Assembly (NCBI GenBank): GCA_947069175.1
Contig: CAMTDV010000027.1
Span: 44,095,369 to 44,159,368 of the forward strand
DNA: 64,000 nucleotides
DNA from: Scalesia atractyloides
Lineage: Eukaryota > Streptophyta > Magnoliopsida > Asterales > Asteraceae
Direction: 5' to 3'
This document shows, one piece after another, positions 11,915 through 24,139 of the stretch. The position numbers and the translations under genes were made by a program. Each line of letters starts with the position of its first letter. Positions within the stretch are counted from its first letter, which is position 1. Under the pieces are notes generated by a model. It was not told where the DNA came from. It saw only the letters and a list, made by a program, of their open reading frames with translations, and ran no database searches.

Positions 11915-13654
11915 TTAGACCACCACTAAAGCTTTACCTTTATGATCCGAATTAGTCAAAGACCCACTTTCAATTGGAATAGTTCTTGAATTTACTGATC
12001 TGGGACTCTTAAGTTGATTGCAATGTTGAATAGCTCTTTGGTTGTAATCATTACTTCTTCCAAACGAATTAAAATTGCTTTCAACCTTCTTATCTTTACA
12101 TTCTCTTTTTAAGTGCCTTCTCTCACCACATTTGAAGCAAGTTAGTTTATATTTATCAAACCCTATCTTGGTATGTTCATCTCCCCGATTCATTCTACTT
12201 GTGATTTTCATAAACCTCTGAGCTCTATGCATCACACTCACCATACACCATCTAATATCCATTAACTCCATCTCCTATAGGTCTATTTGGTTGTAGTCTT
12301 CTTTGACTAAATTGTAGTTTCCAATTCGACTTGCCACCAATCCTTCATATGACTGTAGTACTGAGGCTAAAAGAGCGATGTGTTCATCGGCTTTTGGAAT
12401 GGTAATTTCTTTAAGTTGTTCAAGGTCAAAGCTACATTACACTGCACACTTTATGAGTTTTGATTTGATGAATTTTGTGCCTATTGCTGAGGTTGTGAAG
12501 GTTGGGTCTATGACTGTTGAATTGGTTTATTGTTGAGGTTGTGAAGGTTGGGTCGATGATTGTTGAATTGGTTTATTAGATCGTGAACTGCCTCCAAAAC
12601 TAGTTTGTTGATTCTGAGAATATCACATGTTGTTACTAACAAACACATTTCCACTCAATGTATACTGAGGTGAACTTCCATATTTAGCACTAAACACAGT
12701 CTGAATCTTCAAACTTGCAATTTCTGACCCTTTGCAGTAAAGCCTGATGTCTTGTGGAATTGAATGTGTCTTCATCTTAGATTTCTTCCTTAACTCCAAC
12801 TCATGAGCTTCCAGTTTCTCGATGAATGTGCTCAAATTTAGTTTCATAAATTCTATAGGTTTTGATCCTAAAATCATTAAAAGCACTCTCCAATCATCGT
12901 CTGGTAGTGCATCAGCTAGTTTTTCAACTTGATCAAAATCATTAGGTCATGATGTCTGATCTCAGATATCAAATTGCATTAACGTTCAATCAACTGATGA
13001 AAAGTCTCTCCTATGACGACAGCAAAAATATCAAATTCTTTCTTAATGAGATCTGCTTTACTCTTTCGCATATCAGCATTTCCTCAATATTGGTGAAACA
13101 GTGCCATCCATAATGATTGAACAGTCTCTCGGTGTGAAGTAGATGTAATATGTCGTCTTTAATTAATTGCTAAAGCATATTATACATCTTCTTTTCCCTC
13201 AAATAGTATTTTTTTCATTATCCGGAATTTGTGAGATCTTGATCTTCTCTCCACGTTCATTTATGGAAACAACGTACTCATCTTCGATAGCTATCCGTGC
13301 CTCTAAAATATTTGCTTGAACATCATTTTCAAATCGAGTCACCCATCGTGGGTAATCTTCCATACGTAGCAACTTTGGCGGGTTATTCGGCTTACCCATC
13401 TCGTTGTCTAAATTCATATTTTGAACTATGCTAGATGTCTTCCTGCAGCAAACACATTCATTACTTCCAAATCCATGATTTAAACTTTTCAAGAAAAAAC
13501 TATAATGTCCAAGCGTATGAATGAGCTGGGCGTAAGACACTTGAAACGTAGGACTCTCCAAACGTATGACTCTCGGGGCGTAGAACCCAAACGTATGACT
13601 TTTGAAACGTATGAGCTCTCCTGCGTGCGGATGAGCTTCTACGCGTGAACTCAT
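11915..13654 (-). pseudogene. Ty1/copia gag remnant, minus strand
   Basis: N-terminal part (13,199-13,430): KLLRMEDYPRWVTRFENDV, the typical Copia gag start in which a W-x-x-R-F/M motif follows a short 'LDxxNYPxW' region. Middle part (12,623-12,886): LNLSTFIEKLEAHELELRKK, the gag helix region. C-terminal part (11,915-12,271): zinc knuckle CFKCGERRHLKREC (CX2CX4HX4C). The three parts lie in order but in different frames with several stops between, so it is a decayed gag of about 1.7 kb. No protease, integrase or reverse transcriptase follows downstream on this strand. The first exon-like ORF starts within an odd repeat (13,500-13,700) and its first ~70 residues are probably not gag. Confidence 0.75.
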
Positions 13655-13690
13655 GTGCGCGTAGGAGCTCTTGCGTGGGACTCCTGCGTT
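13500..13690. repeat. AAACGTATGACTCT-type short repeats
   Basis: Motifs AAACGTATGA, GGGCGTA(A)GA, AAACGTAGGACTCT, TGCGTGCGGATGAGC and GCGCGTAGGAGCTC recur every 15-25 bases. This looks like a degenerate minisatellite upstream of the gag remnant rather than coding sequence, although frames are open across it on the minus strand. Confidence 0.5.
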
Positions 13691-15051
13691 TGATCAACCT
13701 CCTGCGCTTAGACCCATTTTTGCTAGTATTTCAATGATTTCAATGATGAACATCCTCTCTCTCTCTCTCTCTCTCTGACACACACATATATATAAATGAT
13801 GTATAATTAAAGGGGTATAACCACAGCAGACACTCAAGTTATATAACCTTCTATAACCCCCTTGTTATACAATTACCACATATATTATAAGCACAAATCT
13901 ATGAACTTATAACACGTGTCCTTACAATAGCTTTCTTAAAACATACATACATCCAAGCTAAATATTATATGTTCCAATGAAAGCAAAATACTGACTTATT
14001 AACATCACATCCAATTGTTTGAGGAAACGAGCAGCAACAAAAAAGACCGTAAGCTAAAAGACCGTTGTGCCCTTTTCACCAACCCATCCACCAACTTTAA
14101 AAAATGACATTAGCAGGTCCCGTTCAGTATTCACTAGTTGTCTAGCTATACGTGAAACAGATAAACCTAAATCAACTTCGTCACCTTGGCTAATTTAGAC
14201 CCACAAAATCAAAGAAATAAGAATTAATGAGATAAAATAATTAAAAAAGTTAAACGGATAATTTAATTTCTAAACAAACTATTATTAACTAATAATGTTT
14301 GTTCATGTTACATTCAGATGAAATGTCAAAATAATAAATTACAAACAGACGGTAAGTAAACGGGCAACAAACTGCGTCGCAACCCAATTTTAAATTAACT
14401 AATGATTATTTGGATGATTTTCATCTTAGCACCAAGTAAAATTACGTCACAAAGCTAACATATCGTTATGTTTAGATTTAGAAGGTTTAGGCTTAAACCG
14501 CTAATGCATTTAGCTAATTGGATGGGTTTGAGTCAACAAATTCATGGGTCAACCAAATCAGTTTCATATATTTAACAAAAATGTGTTTTGTGTTATATGT
14601 AAACCCATATTTTGCCAAAATTAAATAGGTAAATGAAAATGAACACCATATTGCATAATCTTAAATGTAATTACTTTATTCTCGTTTACCACTTGTTTTT
14701 TATGTGTTGTATATGTCTAACTTTAGAGTATTTTAATAATAAAAATGTTTGCGTTAAATGAGTTATCAACTTATAAGTAAATATTTTGTTTTCTAATAAG
14801 ATATTAATCTCAATTTCGTAGTTAAATTGGTCTCATATTTGACCCATCAACCCACAAACACATGTAGTTTAACACCCTTGCAACTTATAATATGCCTTGC
14901 ATCTATTGATCTAGAGTATTTGTAATTTTCATTCATGTGGTTTTCTCAATACAATTATTTCAATTCAAAGCTCAAATCTTACTAAAAGAGTCTCCGAACT
15001 TTCATTTTTGTTTGAATTATGTCAAACCTTATTAACTTCATCCATTTAATT
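13691..15051. other. AT-rich intergenic DNA with a (CT)n microsatellite
   Basis: (CT)11-type tract at 13,755-13,776 followed by CACACACATATATATA. Otherwise I see no gene, RNA or transposon end in this stretch. It directly borders the gypsy target site. Confidence 0.6.
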
Positions 15052-15056
15052 ATGTG

Positions 15057-16226
15057 TGAAGAGGCACCGGTTGGACCTAGTGATATCCGGGGATATATAA
15101 GTCACAACCAGGGTGTTTCTACATAAAAGGTTATCCCCTCACTTCACTTTTTAGGTTGTAAGCTCGCTCAAGCTTATCTGCAAAACTAGCAGCACCGTTA
15201 GTCTCGCCACGGGGAAAGGGTGGTTTTCTCCGTGACCACACTCCGGCATGAGAATAAGTATCTAGGATGGTAAGCAAGTGATTGCAAGTGCGTATGTGTG
15301 TGGTGTATATTATTGTAATTGAGTAAGCCTTTTTCTTAACTGGAGATCCGATACTTATTTATAGCTGAGAAAGGTATGTTCAAGAGAAATGCTGGTGGGC
15401 CTTGGGCCCGACCCATATAGCCAGAGACATCCTTTTTGTCCCTCTGCGTCAGACATTAAATGCTCCCTGTAGGAGAATTAATGTCCACTATCAGGAGGTA
15501 TGCTTTGTCAGATGTTGAGTGGTGCCACGTGTAAAGGCAGTCGTCTCTGGTGTCAGGCCTGTTGCCAGCTTAAGATGGAGAAAGTGGAAAAGTCTCTGGT
15601 AGAGACGTGGTTGGCGTATGGTGTGACATCTTCCTCACTGGTCATGGGCACTGTCACACGCAACCTTCCAAGTAACCTTTGATCACAGTTCTGCCATTTC
15701 GTACCCTAGGGTATGGTCAACGCCTCTTAGTGCTTACCCCCTCTGCGAGGCTGTCAAGGTTTTTCCCGCCAGCGCAAGGTGCCAGGGGTATTTCCTTTTG
15801 TCCCAAGACTATGAGGAGCTTCTCATGTGTGTGTTGTCCTTGCAAGGTTTTAGGATTTGCAGCTCAGAGGAATGTTGTTATGCGCAGGGTCTAGTAACCT
15901 GCGTGCGTAAGTCTAACTTGCCGTTATGGCGAGTACACAAGGCTCGTTGTGTGACTAAATTGTATTGGTCTAATTCACCGTTGCGCTGAGTGTGTAAGGC
16001 TCATTGTGTGACCTATAAATGCTGGTCTAATTCACCGCTGCGCTGAGAGCGCAAGGTTCATTGTGTGACCTATAAATGCTAGTCTAATTCACCGTTGCGC
16101 TGAGTGCGCAAGGTTCATTATGTGACCTATCGATTCCAAGGAAGGCGCACCATTGCACATTGCGCGCGAGGTTATCCTTGTAGACATTTGGTCAAAGGTA
16201 TGGTCATTTGGGACCATACCTCCTCA
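15057..16226 (-). repeat. 3' LTR of the gypsy element
   Basis: 1170 bp, TG...CA termini in either reading. Minus-strand TATA (CTATAAATAAG) at about 15,354-15,364 is conserved in the other LTR, which puts the transcription start in the last third of the LTR. An internal 57-bp tandem repeat lies near the U3 start. Confidence 0.92.
15955..16135 (-). repeat. 57-bp tandem repeat inside the LTR
   Basis: Three units with the phase point CTAATTCACCG at 15,970, 16,027 and 16,084 (period 57). Each unit carries GCGCTGAG(T/A)G(C/T)G(C/T)AAGG and GTGTGACCTATAAATGC. The same array is present in the other LTR (about 26,870-27,040), where the first unit is shortened. Repeated U3 units often act as enhancer-like modules; that role is inferred. 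Confidence 0.85.
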
Positions 16227-16240
16227 AGTCCCCCAAGTCC
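16227..16240 (-). other. Polypurine tract
   Basis: Minus strand GGACTTGGGGGACT immediately before the 3' LTR start TGAGGAGGTATGG. Position and purine content fit the plus-strand DNA primer of reverse transcription. Confidence 0.8.
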
Positions 16241-16596
16241 AGTGCTGCTCCTACGCGCATCTTGTAAGGTGGGAGGAGTGCTGGGCTAGTAGAGTTGTTG
16301 CTTGCGCCGTTAATGGGGTGGTGAAAATTTTGTTAAGTGTTGAGAGGAAACGTTTATGTGAAGAAAACGTTTTGTCTTCAACTCTTGGAATTCGAAAATC
16401 TGATCTTTTGACTCTTCAGGTGAGTTAGTGAGAAAAAGTGGGAGTTGAAAAGACATCGGACAGCTGTAGCGTACACTCAACCGCTTCGTCTGCCATCCAT
16501 TTAATGACTTGGCAGACAGTGTGTTGGCCACGCGCGCACTTAACTGTCACTACCCACTTGCTCGCCACGCGTCCGTTTATGATTGGTTGCTATCAC

Positions 16597-16645
16597 CACG
16601 TGTGAGACACGTTCTCCGAGCACATTAAATGTGAGCGCTATAAAT
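16597..16645 (+). promoter_or_regulatory. Putative promoter of the antisense extra ORF
   Basis: A G-box CACGTG at 16,597-16,602 and a TATAAAT box at 16,639-16,645 lie 117-165 bp upstream of the ATG at 16,762, on the strand opposite to the gypsy genes. This suggests the extra ORF has its own promoter, separate from the LTR. Inferred from motifs only. Confidence 0.5.
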
Positions 16646-16761
16646 CGGGGTGCTCCGATAACGTTTTCTTCTTCATTTACATTTCTTCAAAGTTTTTCTC
16701 TAAGTCTTGTTGAGTTCTTCAGTCCTTCAATAATATTTTTCAAAAAATTTCTTTTCTTTCT

Positions 16762-19700
16762 TTGCCTCTGATGGCATCCAGGGAGCCTGAGGCTGCCGCT
16801 TGTACCGCTGCTCCGCCTCTTTTGCCGGCTTGTATGTTGAGCCGGCAGGCGCTTGATGAGATTGCGTCGCGCTTCCGATTTCCTCCCACTTGGGATGCCT
16901 GGTTGCCGGCGGAGGATGAGACGGCCGCTGATGCTCCGGCGGGTTACATCACCCTATTATATGATTTCTTTGGTGAGGGGAACTTCCGGTTGCCCGCCAC
17001 CAAGTTCTTTTTGGAAGTGCTGTAGTATTATGGGTTCCACATTTCCCAGTTGAATCCGATGGGAATGGTGAGAATCAAGCACTTTGAGTTTCTCTGCCGG
17101 TCGTCTGGGTCTGTTCCCGCCGTCGACCGGTTTCGTGTCTTTTATCAACTCCATTGCTCAATGGGGTTTTATTCTTTTCAGCGCCGTGCACAGGCATGGA
17201 AAATTTTGCTCTCTCCCCCCAAGTCCTTCCTTGATTGGAAGGCAAAATTCTTTTTTGTGAAGGCCAGTGTTATACCAGCGCCTATGGTGTTCCAGGGGCC
17301 GGAAGAGATTCCGGCGGAGCCCCTACCAATACTAGTGTTGGACGCCTGGTATTGTGATTTGAAGGACACCAGTGTATGTTGAGGGCAGTCGTAGTAAGCA
17401 TTCTTATCTTCTTATTCTTCCTTGATTGTGACTTGTGGATTTGTTCATCATGTGTGTATTGTGTTTGCAGGAGCCCCATTGTTCTTGGCCACCTTCCAGA
17501 GGAAGGAAGGGTGGATGGAGAAACTTCCCTTGAAGTCGGATGAGCCGACTCGGTACACACAGGTCCTTGACAATTTTGCCCTGATCAAGGACGCGGACCT
17601 AGAGGCCCCTGCACCACCAACTGGTGAGTCTTGATTGTTTACTTGCGCACCTTTGCAGGTGACTTATTTGTTGTCCTTATTTAAATGCAGGCGCTCTGAT
17701 GGATTTGGGCATTGGCCCAGATCACAAGAAAAGAGACGTGTGGGGTTGAGCGCGGTGATTGAGAGGGAGGTAGCTCAACCCGGGGCAGGCCCTCCTAAAG
17801 GTAAGCGCATTATCACTAACAAGTGAAAAACTTATGTGGTCATCTCTGACTCATGGGAGGGTGTTGAACCTATAGGTGCAAAGAGGGTTGCACCAAAGCA
17901 GGCGGTTATCCCTACCGCCATACCTGCTAGCCTAGAGGTAGTTGAGGAGGTCCCATAAGTGCCTCTGAAGTGAAAGAGCCGCCCGAAGAAGGACCTCTCC
18001 GCGCAACCCCCTAAAAAGGTTGCGCGGATACATTTTGGGAAGCGGGCAGATTTGGGATCATTAACTTCTAGAATATCCCTTTGTAAGCCTTTATACCCTT
18101 TGATACTTCCTTCCGTTTTTATGTTGTATGTAACTAACCCTTGTTGTTATGTAGTGGGGGATGAGCCAGTTTTTGTGGAATCTGGCACATGCGTTGGGGA
18201 AGCTGATTCTCCAATTATCCAAGCTGGTGGTCAAGGAGGAGATTCTGCTGCTGGGGCAGAAGAACTGGTCGGCGTGAAGGAGGGCCCTCACATGGAGGTG
18301 GAAGGTCATGGTATAGGTACTAATGTGGGTTCCCCAGTTTTGGAAACTTCGGGTGTTCCATTGACGCAACCACAACGGGATATTAAAGAACCTGTGGTTG
18401 TTGTTGAGGAATGGCGGGTGGATCTTGGGGAACCTACCTTGGAAGTGGAAGAATAGGGGTTCGTTGTGAAGGAACCCATTGTGGTGGGGGAAGAACCCGC
18501 GCATCTGGGTAGCGCGGTTAATGTTGGTGGAGGAACCGTTACCTAAGGGTGGCGAGGGATCTGCCGCGCTTGGTTTGTCTCCTATCCACCCGGATGAGAC
18601 TCCTGGGGATTATTATTATTATAGGTCCTTCTTCTCCGCCCAAGCTGAAGAGATCCACACTCTTGTGTGGAAATTGGAGAAAAGAGATGACTTTTCTCAC
18701 TGGTCGGCGTGCCGTGAGTTTTTTAAGGGAGCTTTTCCCCTAGCGGAGGTACGTTTGCTTTCTGATCGTGAAGAAGAAGTGACGTATCATACGTACCTCC
18801 AGGCAGCTGACAGGTCCGCCTCTGTGACCTACAAGATTGTTCGTGAATAGTGGGGCCTGGTGAAACAAAAGAAGAATCTTGAGGTTGCTCAAGAGTCCCT
18901 TGGTAAAGAGTGAGCTCAAGTGGCTGTGCATGAAGCTGCGGTGTTGGCAAGGGAGACTACCTTCGCCGATAGCCAGCAAACTGAAAGGTGGTCTGCGCAG
19001 GGGTGGAAGAATCGGGCCGAAGCCTCGGATGCCAAACTTGCTGAGGAACACAAGTTGTGGAAGGAGGCTTGTGAAAGGGATAACAGGAAGAAGAAATCCC
19101 TGAGGGGTGAACTCGCCCAGTTGCATGCTGATGTGGGGCGCGAGAGGAAAGAGAAGGAGGCGGCTGTTACCTCGGCTGCATAAGCCAGTGTTCAACGCAA
19201 GCACAACGAGCAGAAGAGTTACCCCCTTGTCTTTGTTTCATTCTTTGTTGATACGTCTAAGTCATGATGCTAACCTTGCTGTGTATAAACAGGTCGAAGC
19301 TTGCATTGCTTTAGCGAGCACTAAGAAAGACCTCCAAGAAGCATCGGTGAAGAATGTTGACCTCCTGGTAAGCTGCAGTTGGCGGAGGCAAAGGTGGAAG
19401 CAGGAGAGAAAAAATTAGAGGATTCTGAAAGCTCTTGCGCCATCTCCGAGTCGTTGGTGGAGTCACTCACCAACAACATGTTGTGGCTTCAATAGCATGG
19501 GATTGGCCATGTTAGTGTCTTCACTTGTTATTTTTCTGACCTTTATGGAATGGCTCTGATCTTTCTTTGTATTTGTAGATTGCCAATTCCATCGTAAATT
19601 CTTCAGAGTTGGATGGTGCAGTGGCTAAGCTGGTGGTCGCTGCGTGCCATGATGGGCATGCGCAAGGCTATGCTGAGTGTGCGCAACAAGTCACTCATGC

Positions 19701-19908
19701 CTTGGATACTCCATGGGATTCTAGCCATGCCTCCACTCACGGAGTTAATACTGGAGTTGTCTTCGAGAAGGCGCAAGAGAGGTATAACCGTCTTGATATC
19801 CCAGCCTTGGAGTTGGTAAGCAAGGCGCTTACTCATGATGACTTTGTCGACCGTTTGAACGATATCTTTCCGAAAGACGTTGAGTTCGCTGCTGAGGAAG
19901 AAGACTAG
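16762..19908 (+). pseudogene. Antisense extra ORF with 'putative gypsy type transposon' domain, decayed
   Basis: Starts MASREPEAAACTAAPP. The first block contains FPPTWDAWLPAEDE, GYITLLYDFFGEGNFRLP and FHISQLNPMGMVRIKHFEFLCRS, the conserved core of the plant domain called 'putative gypsy type transposon' (Transposase_28 family), then WKAKFFFVKA and LDAWYCDLKD. One in-frame TAG at 17,023-17,025 interrupts it (EVL*YYGFH). Splice-like sites join blocks: GT 17,372 to AG 17,470 (99 bp, keeps frame), and GT near 17,624 to AG 17,690. The later part (18,052-18,456) is acidic and Pro/Val-rich, 18,479-19,183 is a charged, coiled-coil-like region, and 19,609-19,908 ends ...EFAAEEED. Multiple stops and shifts follow 17,700. 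Such ORFs are known from Retand/Tat-type elements; their function is unknown. It runs against gag-pol and lies between integrase and the 3' LTR. Confidence 0.8.
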
Positions 19909-20306
19909 TGTAGGATCCTTAATGTAGTATTCTTGTAGGATCATTGTTTGTGCCGCGCGTGATGCGGTTATGTATGTATATATATTTTTCTTTTTTATCT
20001 TTTAATGATATGTTTCTTCTTTGTTACAATAATTGCGTGAAATGGACCAACTTTGTGCAAGTATAGCGAATGAACTGGTAATGAACTCGCGCGTGGATAT
20101 CTACTCTTATGCGTGCTGCATAGGTAGTGATTTATGTTTTACAAGTCATTGTGCACCAAGGTGTTTTTGCGTATACTCAAAGTGGTTCCGCGCATTTGTA
20201 ACGAAACATTAAGATAAAAAAGAAATGAATTACCTCTTATCTATATTACATAATTGGGCGCAAGGGCCGCATTTTTAAATAGACAAGAGACTATGAACTT
20301 GGAGGT
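19909..20306. other. Gap between convergent extra ORF and integrase ends
   Basis: About 400 bp between the two converging 3' ends. It holds a T-rich stretch and GCGCGTG/GCGCG-containing sequence but no ORF. It probably contains both 3' untranslated regions. Confidence 0.5.
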
Positions 20307-21591
20307 TTACATGTAGCACCGTCTTAGTTGCTGAGCATTCCATGTCCTAGGGATGCTTGTTCTGTCTAAGCGCTTAAGGGTGTATGCGCCTTTACCAAGG
20401 ACTTCATGAATAACATAAGGACCTTCCCACTTAGGTGCCAGTTTTCTAGGACATTTGGCGTTAGATGCCTCATTGTCGCGTAGAACAAAGTCACCGGGTA
20501 AGAAGGTGCATATGCGGACTCACGCGTTGTAGTATTTCTCTAGTTTGGACTTGTATTTTGCTTCATTGATGGCAGCGTTTTCATGCCTTTCTTCTAGCAA
20601 GTCCAAGTCTAGCTGCGCTCCTCCTTGTTGTTTTGTTTTTTGCGGTGATGGGAGGCCTATTCCTGCAGGAATTACTAATTCCGTCCCATAGACAAGGCTA
20701 AAGGGAGTTTTGCCCGTGCTGGAATAAGGCATGGTTCGGTGAGCCCATAAGATGCTTAGCAACTCATCTACCCACCCTCTACGCGTTGTTCCCAACCTTG
20801 TCTTGATTCCCTCGACTATACATTGGTTAACCCTTTCGACTTGGTCTTTCCCATGAGGATGCGCGACCAAAGTGAAAACGTGTTCGATTTGCATCTCTTT
20901 CATCCATTGCTGCAGTTCTTCGGATGCGAAATTGGGACCGTTATCGCTGACTATCCGTAGGGATAACCCGAAACGGCATATGATATGTTCCCAAATGAAC
21001 TTTCGTACTACAGTTGCTGTGGTGGATGCGAGGGGTTTGGCTTCTACCCATTTGATGAAATAATCGACTACAACGATTATGAATTTCACCGCTCCTGGAG
21101 CGTCTGGGAATGGTCCCACCGTATCAATTGCCCATTGTTGAAAGGGCCACGCTGTTGTTACCGGAATCAGGGATTCTTGGGGCGCAGTGTCTTTGGAGCA
21201 TGGCGCTGGCATGATATGCATTTCCGCAATGTTTCAACCGCATCAAGGTACATGCCAGGCCAATAATATCAGGCGTTCATGATCTTTGCAACAACCATGC
21301 GTGGGCTGGCGCGCATAACCCTTCGTGTATTTCGCAGATCAAGTACTTGGCGTCTTGCGCATCAACGCAACGGAGGAGTGGCCCAAGGTTTGACTTCTGG
21401 TATAAGATGTCGTCCGCCATTTCATAGTTGAGTGCCTTGTTCTGGACCTTCCTTGCTTCCGCTTTGTTTTCAGGGAGGTTCCCGTGTTGCAAGAACATGA
21501 TGATAGGAGACATCCAGGATGGATTTCCCACTTCTATGATGTTAACTTGTCCCAAAGGAACAGAAGGGTTTTTTAGTACCTCAATGCGCAA
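20307..21591 (-). pseudogene. Gypsy integrase
   Basis: The catalytic domain is in one open frame (20,520-21,221): WAIDTVGPFPDAPG with the first Asp, LRIVSDNGPNF with the second, and GKDQVERVNQ with the catalytic Glu, so the DDE triad is intact. A single TGA at about 20,520 stops it after KLEKYYNA; the same frame continues through PGDFVLRDNEAS and KLAPKWEGPYVIHEV (the C-terminal GPY/F-type module) to a natural TAA at 20,307-20,309. The N-terminal zinc-binding part (21,277-21,591; YLICEIHEGLCAPAHA) is in another frame, separated by a shift near 21,250. The protein would insert the element cDNA; this copy cannot be translated whole. Confidence 0.88.
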
Positions 21592-21623
21592 CTCGCGCGC
21601 AAGGTGCTTGAAGCTTGTAGCGG

Positions 21624-22081
21624 CTAGCTTGCTGAGAGCGTCAACGTGTTTGTTCTTGCTCCGGTTAACATGGGTATCTTGAAATGTTGGAATTTAGTTA
21701 TTAAGGCTTGCGCCTGTTCTAGATATAAGGCTATTACCTCGTCCTTTGCATCGTACAGGCCGTTGACCTGCCCGGCGACTAGGAGTGAGTCGACGTGGGC
21801 TTCCAAATTCTGTGCACCCATCTAGATTGCTAACTGAAGACCTGCCAAGAACGCTTCGTACTCAGCTTCATTATTTGTGCTTTTAAATCCAACCCGATGG
21901 CATGGGTGAATTCTTGATCATCGGGGCTTATTAGGCGAAGGCCTGCCCCTGCACCATCGTCGTTGGATGCGCCATCGGTGTGAAGTATCCATGCGCGGTT
22001 ATCTGCAACCGGCGTTGGATTCTGTACCTCTTCACACTCTTGTGCTTTATTCTGCGGGATTTTCGCAATAAAATCAGCCAA
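21624..22081 (-). pseudogene. Second, archaeal-type RNase H of the gypsy element
   Basis: WILHTDGASNDDGAGAGLRL carries the first catalytic Asp of an RNase H fold, followed by EFTHAIGLD. After a frame change the block FLAGLQLAI-like, HVDSLLVAGQVNG (second acidic site, VDS) and YLEQAQALITKF follows. This compact RNase H downstream of the usual one is the extra domain typical of Tat-lineage elements. The TGA/TAG after MGAQNLEA's upstream residues and a shift near 21,890 break it. Confidence 0.75.
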
Positions 22082-22092
22082 TATCTGGCCTT

Positions 22093-23603
22093 TTATTGCG
22101 GTCGTGGCTTATACACAACATTGTATCCGCCAAGCTCGATCGCCCACTTTGCTAGGCGTCCGGAAATATCCGGCTTTGACAAAATTTGGCCTAGATGGTA
22201 GTTCGAGAGAACTGTTATTTCGTGGCATGAAAAATATAAGCGCAACCGCCGGGATGCGTGGACTAAAGCTAGAGCTAGCTTTTCAATCATGGGATATCGG
22301 GTCTTTGGGTCGGTAAGCATTTTGCTAACGTAGTAGATCGGAGTTTGAACTCTTGCTCGTTCTACTAGCAGAACTACTCCCAGAGCGACATCTGATGCGG
22401 AAAGGTAGAGTATCAGTGGCTCCTTCTTCTACAGCGCGGTGAGCATTGGTAGCTGAATCAAGCATTTCTTCATTTGGGTGAAGGCCTTCTCCGCATCTAG
22501 AGTCCACCGAAACTTGTTCTTCTTCACACAATTCCGAAGAGTGCTGATGAATGGAAAAGACTTCATCACGTGGTTGGCCAAGAACCTGTTCAGCGCGGCC
22601 AGTCGCCCTGCCAACTGTTGCATCTCTTTGATAGTTGAGGGTGATGGCATACGCTGAATCGCTTCCACTTTATTGGGATTGAATTTAAAGCTATCGCGCG
22701 TAATGATGAATCCCAAAAATTTGCCTTCCTCGATTTCAAAAGAGCACTTGCTGGGGTTCAGCTTCAGATTTGCCTTGCGCAACGAGGAAAACGTTTTTTG
22801 GATGTTTGCTAGCATCTTCTCCTCATCCAAGCTCATGATGAATCCCAAAAATTTGCCTTCCTCTATTTCAAAAGAGCACTTGCTGGGGTTCAGCTTCAGA
22901 TTTGCCTTGCGCAAGGAGGCAAACGTTTTTGGATGTTTGCCAGCATCTTCTCCTCATCCAAGCTCATGATGACTAGGTCATCAATGTATACGTCCACGGT
23001 TTCACCAATGTCATCCCCAAAGACATGGTCCATTAAGCGTTAGTAGGTGGCTCCTTCGATGCGCAGTCCGAAGGGCATTTTTGTGTAGCAATAAATGCCC
23101 TTGTCTGTTCGGAAAGCGGTCTTGTCTTTGGCCTCTTTCTTCATTTGGATCTGGTGGTAGCCCTTGTAGCAGTCAAGGAAACATTTCCACCTGAATGAAG
23201 CAAGAGAGTCCACCTTTTTGTCGATTTACGGCAAGGTGTAGCAGTCTTTGGGACATGCCTTGTTGATGTCTTTGAAATCGACGAACATGCGCCAACTGTC
23301 GTTGGACTTCTGGACCATGACTGGGTTGGCTACCCATGTCTGATAACGCACTTCTCGGATGAATCCTGCTTAGAGAAGCTCCGTGACTTGCTCGTTCACA
23401 GCGCGCGTCTTTTCAGGGCCAAAGCTGCACTTCTTCTGAACGATAGGTGGAACTGAAGGGAAAGTGTGCATTGCATGCTCAGCTATTTCCCTTGGTACCC
23501 CTGTCATGTCCGCCGGTGACCATGCGAAAATATCATAATTTTGGAACAAGAGTTGTTTCAACCGTGCCTTGACAGCGGGGGTCATGGCGGGTCCCAAGAG
23601 CAC
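22093..23603 (-). pseudogene. Gypsy reverse transcriptase and first RNase H
   Basis: Order on the minus strand: an N-terminal segment with LFQNYDIFAWSPADMTGV and VPPIVQKKCSFGPEK (23,370-23,603), WRMFVDFKDINKACPKD, PFGL, the polymerase site VDVYIDDLVI at about 22,975-22,992 (YIDD in place of the more usual YVDD/YADD), KANLKLNPSKCSFEI, then GFIITRDSFKFNPNKVEAI and the RNase H-like segment to 22,093 (YPMIEKLALALVHASRRLRLYF). Stops occur near 23,370, 23,228 and 23,040. A 132-bp segment at 22,711-22,842 is duplicated in tandem (22,843-22,974), adding 44 codons of the thumb-side region, and one copy has lost a T, shifting the frame. Confidence 0.85.
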
Positions 23604-24132
23604 GTTTGTTCCGGGTATTTGTTATTAAGTACCCACTTTTTTGGTTCACCGTCGGCGGATGGCTTGGGTTGCTTTATTGGTGGTTCCTTGTCTATAGACA
23701 TGATTTCCTTCTTTGAATACATGATAGCCACCCAGGGTTCTGTTGGAAAAATGCAAACACCATGGGGAATGGAAGTAATCATGATGAAATCTCGCTGGGC
23801 GCGCCGTCCTAATAGTACGTCATGGCACGAGGTTACGGGCATAACCATGAAATTGACCTGGACGGTGCGAGTGTGGTGCCCATCGGAGAGGGTGACCGGA
23901 AAAGAAATTTGTCCAAAAGGGAAAACAGCCTCATTGCAGAAAGCAGTGAGTGGGAAATCCACTGGCTCGAGGCGTGCTTTGTCCTCTGGGTCAAGTTGCT
24001 GGAAGCACTATTCATATATAATGTCCATAGAGCTCCCGGTGTCTATGAACATGTAGTCGGTGCGGTAGTGACCGAAGATGCCAGTTATCACTGCCGGTCG
24101 GTCTTCTTGCGAACCTCGGGGGACAACGGGGA
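23582..24132 (-). pseudogene. Gypsy aspartic protease region
   Basis: The minus strand reads VITGIFGHYRTDYMFIDTGSSMDIIYE, with the active-site triad DTG encoded at 24,035-24,043. A TAG follows seven codons later, then the frame continues FQQLDPEDKARLEPVDFP and VNFMVMPVTSCHDVLLGR (flap and ALLGR-like C-terminal motif). Apart from that one stop the domain is well preserved. It would process the gag-pol polyprotein. Confidence 0.85.
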
Positions 24133-24139
24133 AGATGAC

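Noticed and set aside
18091..18504. 137-codon minus-strand ORF within the gypsy element
   Set aside because: Shadow of the plus-strand extra ORF; no family motif on the minus strand.
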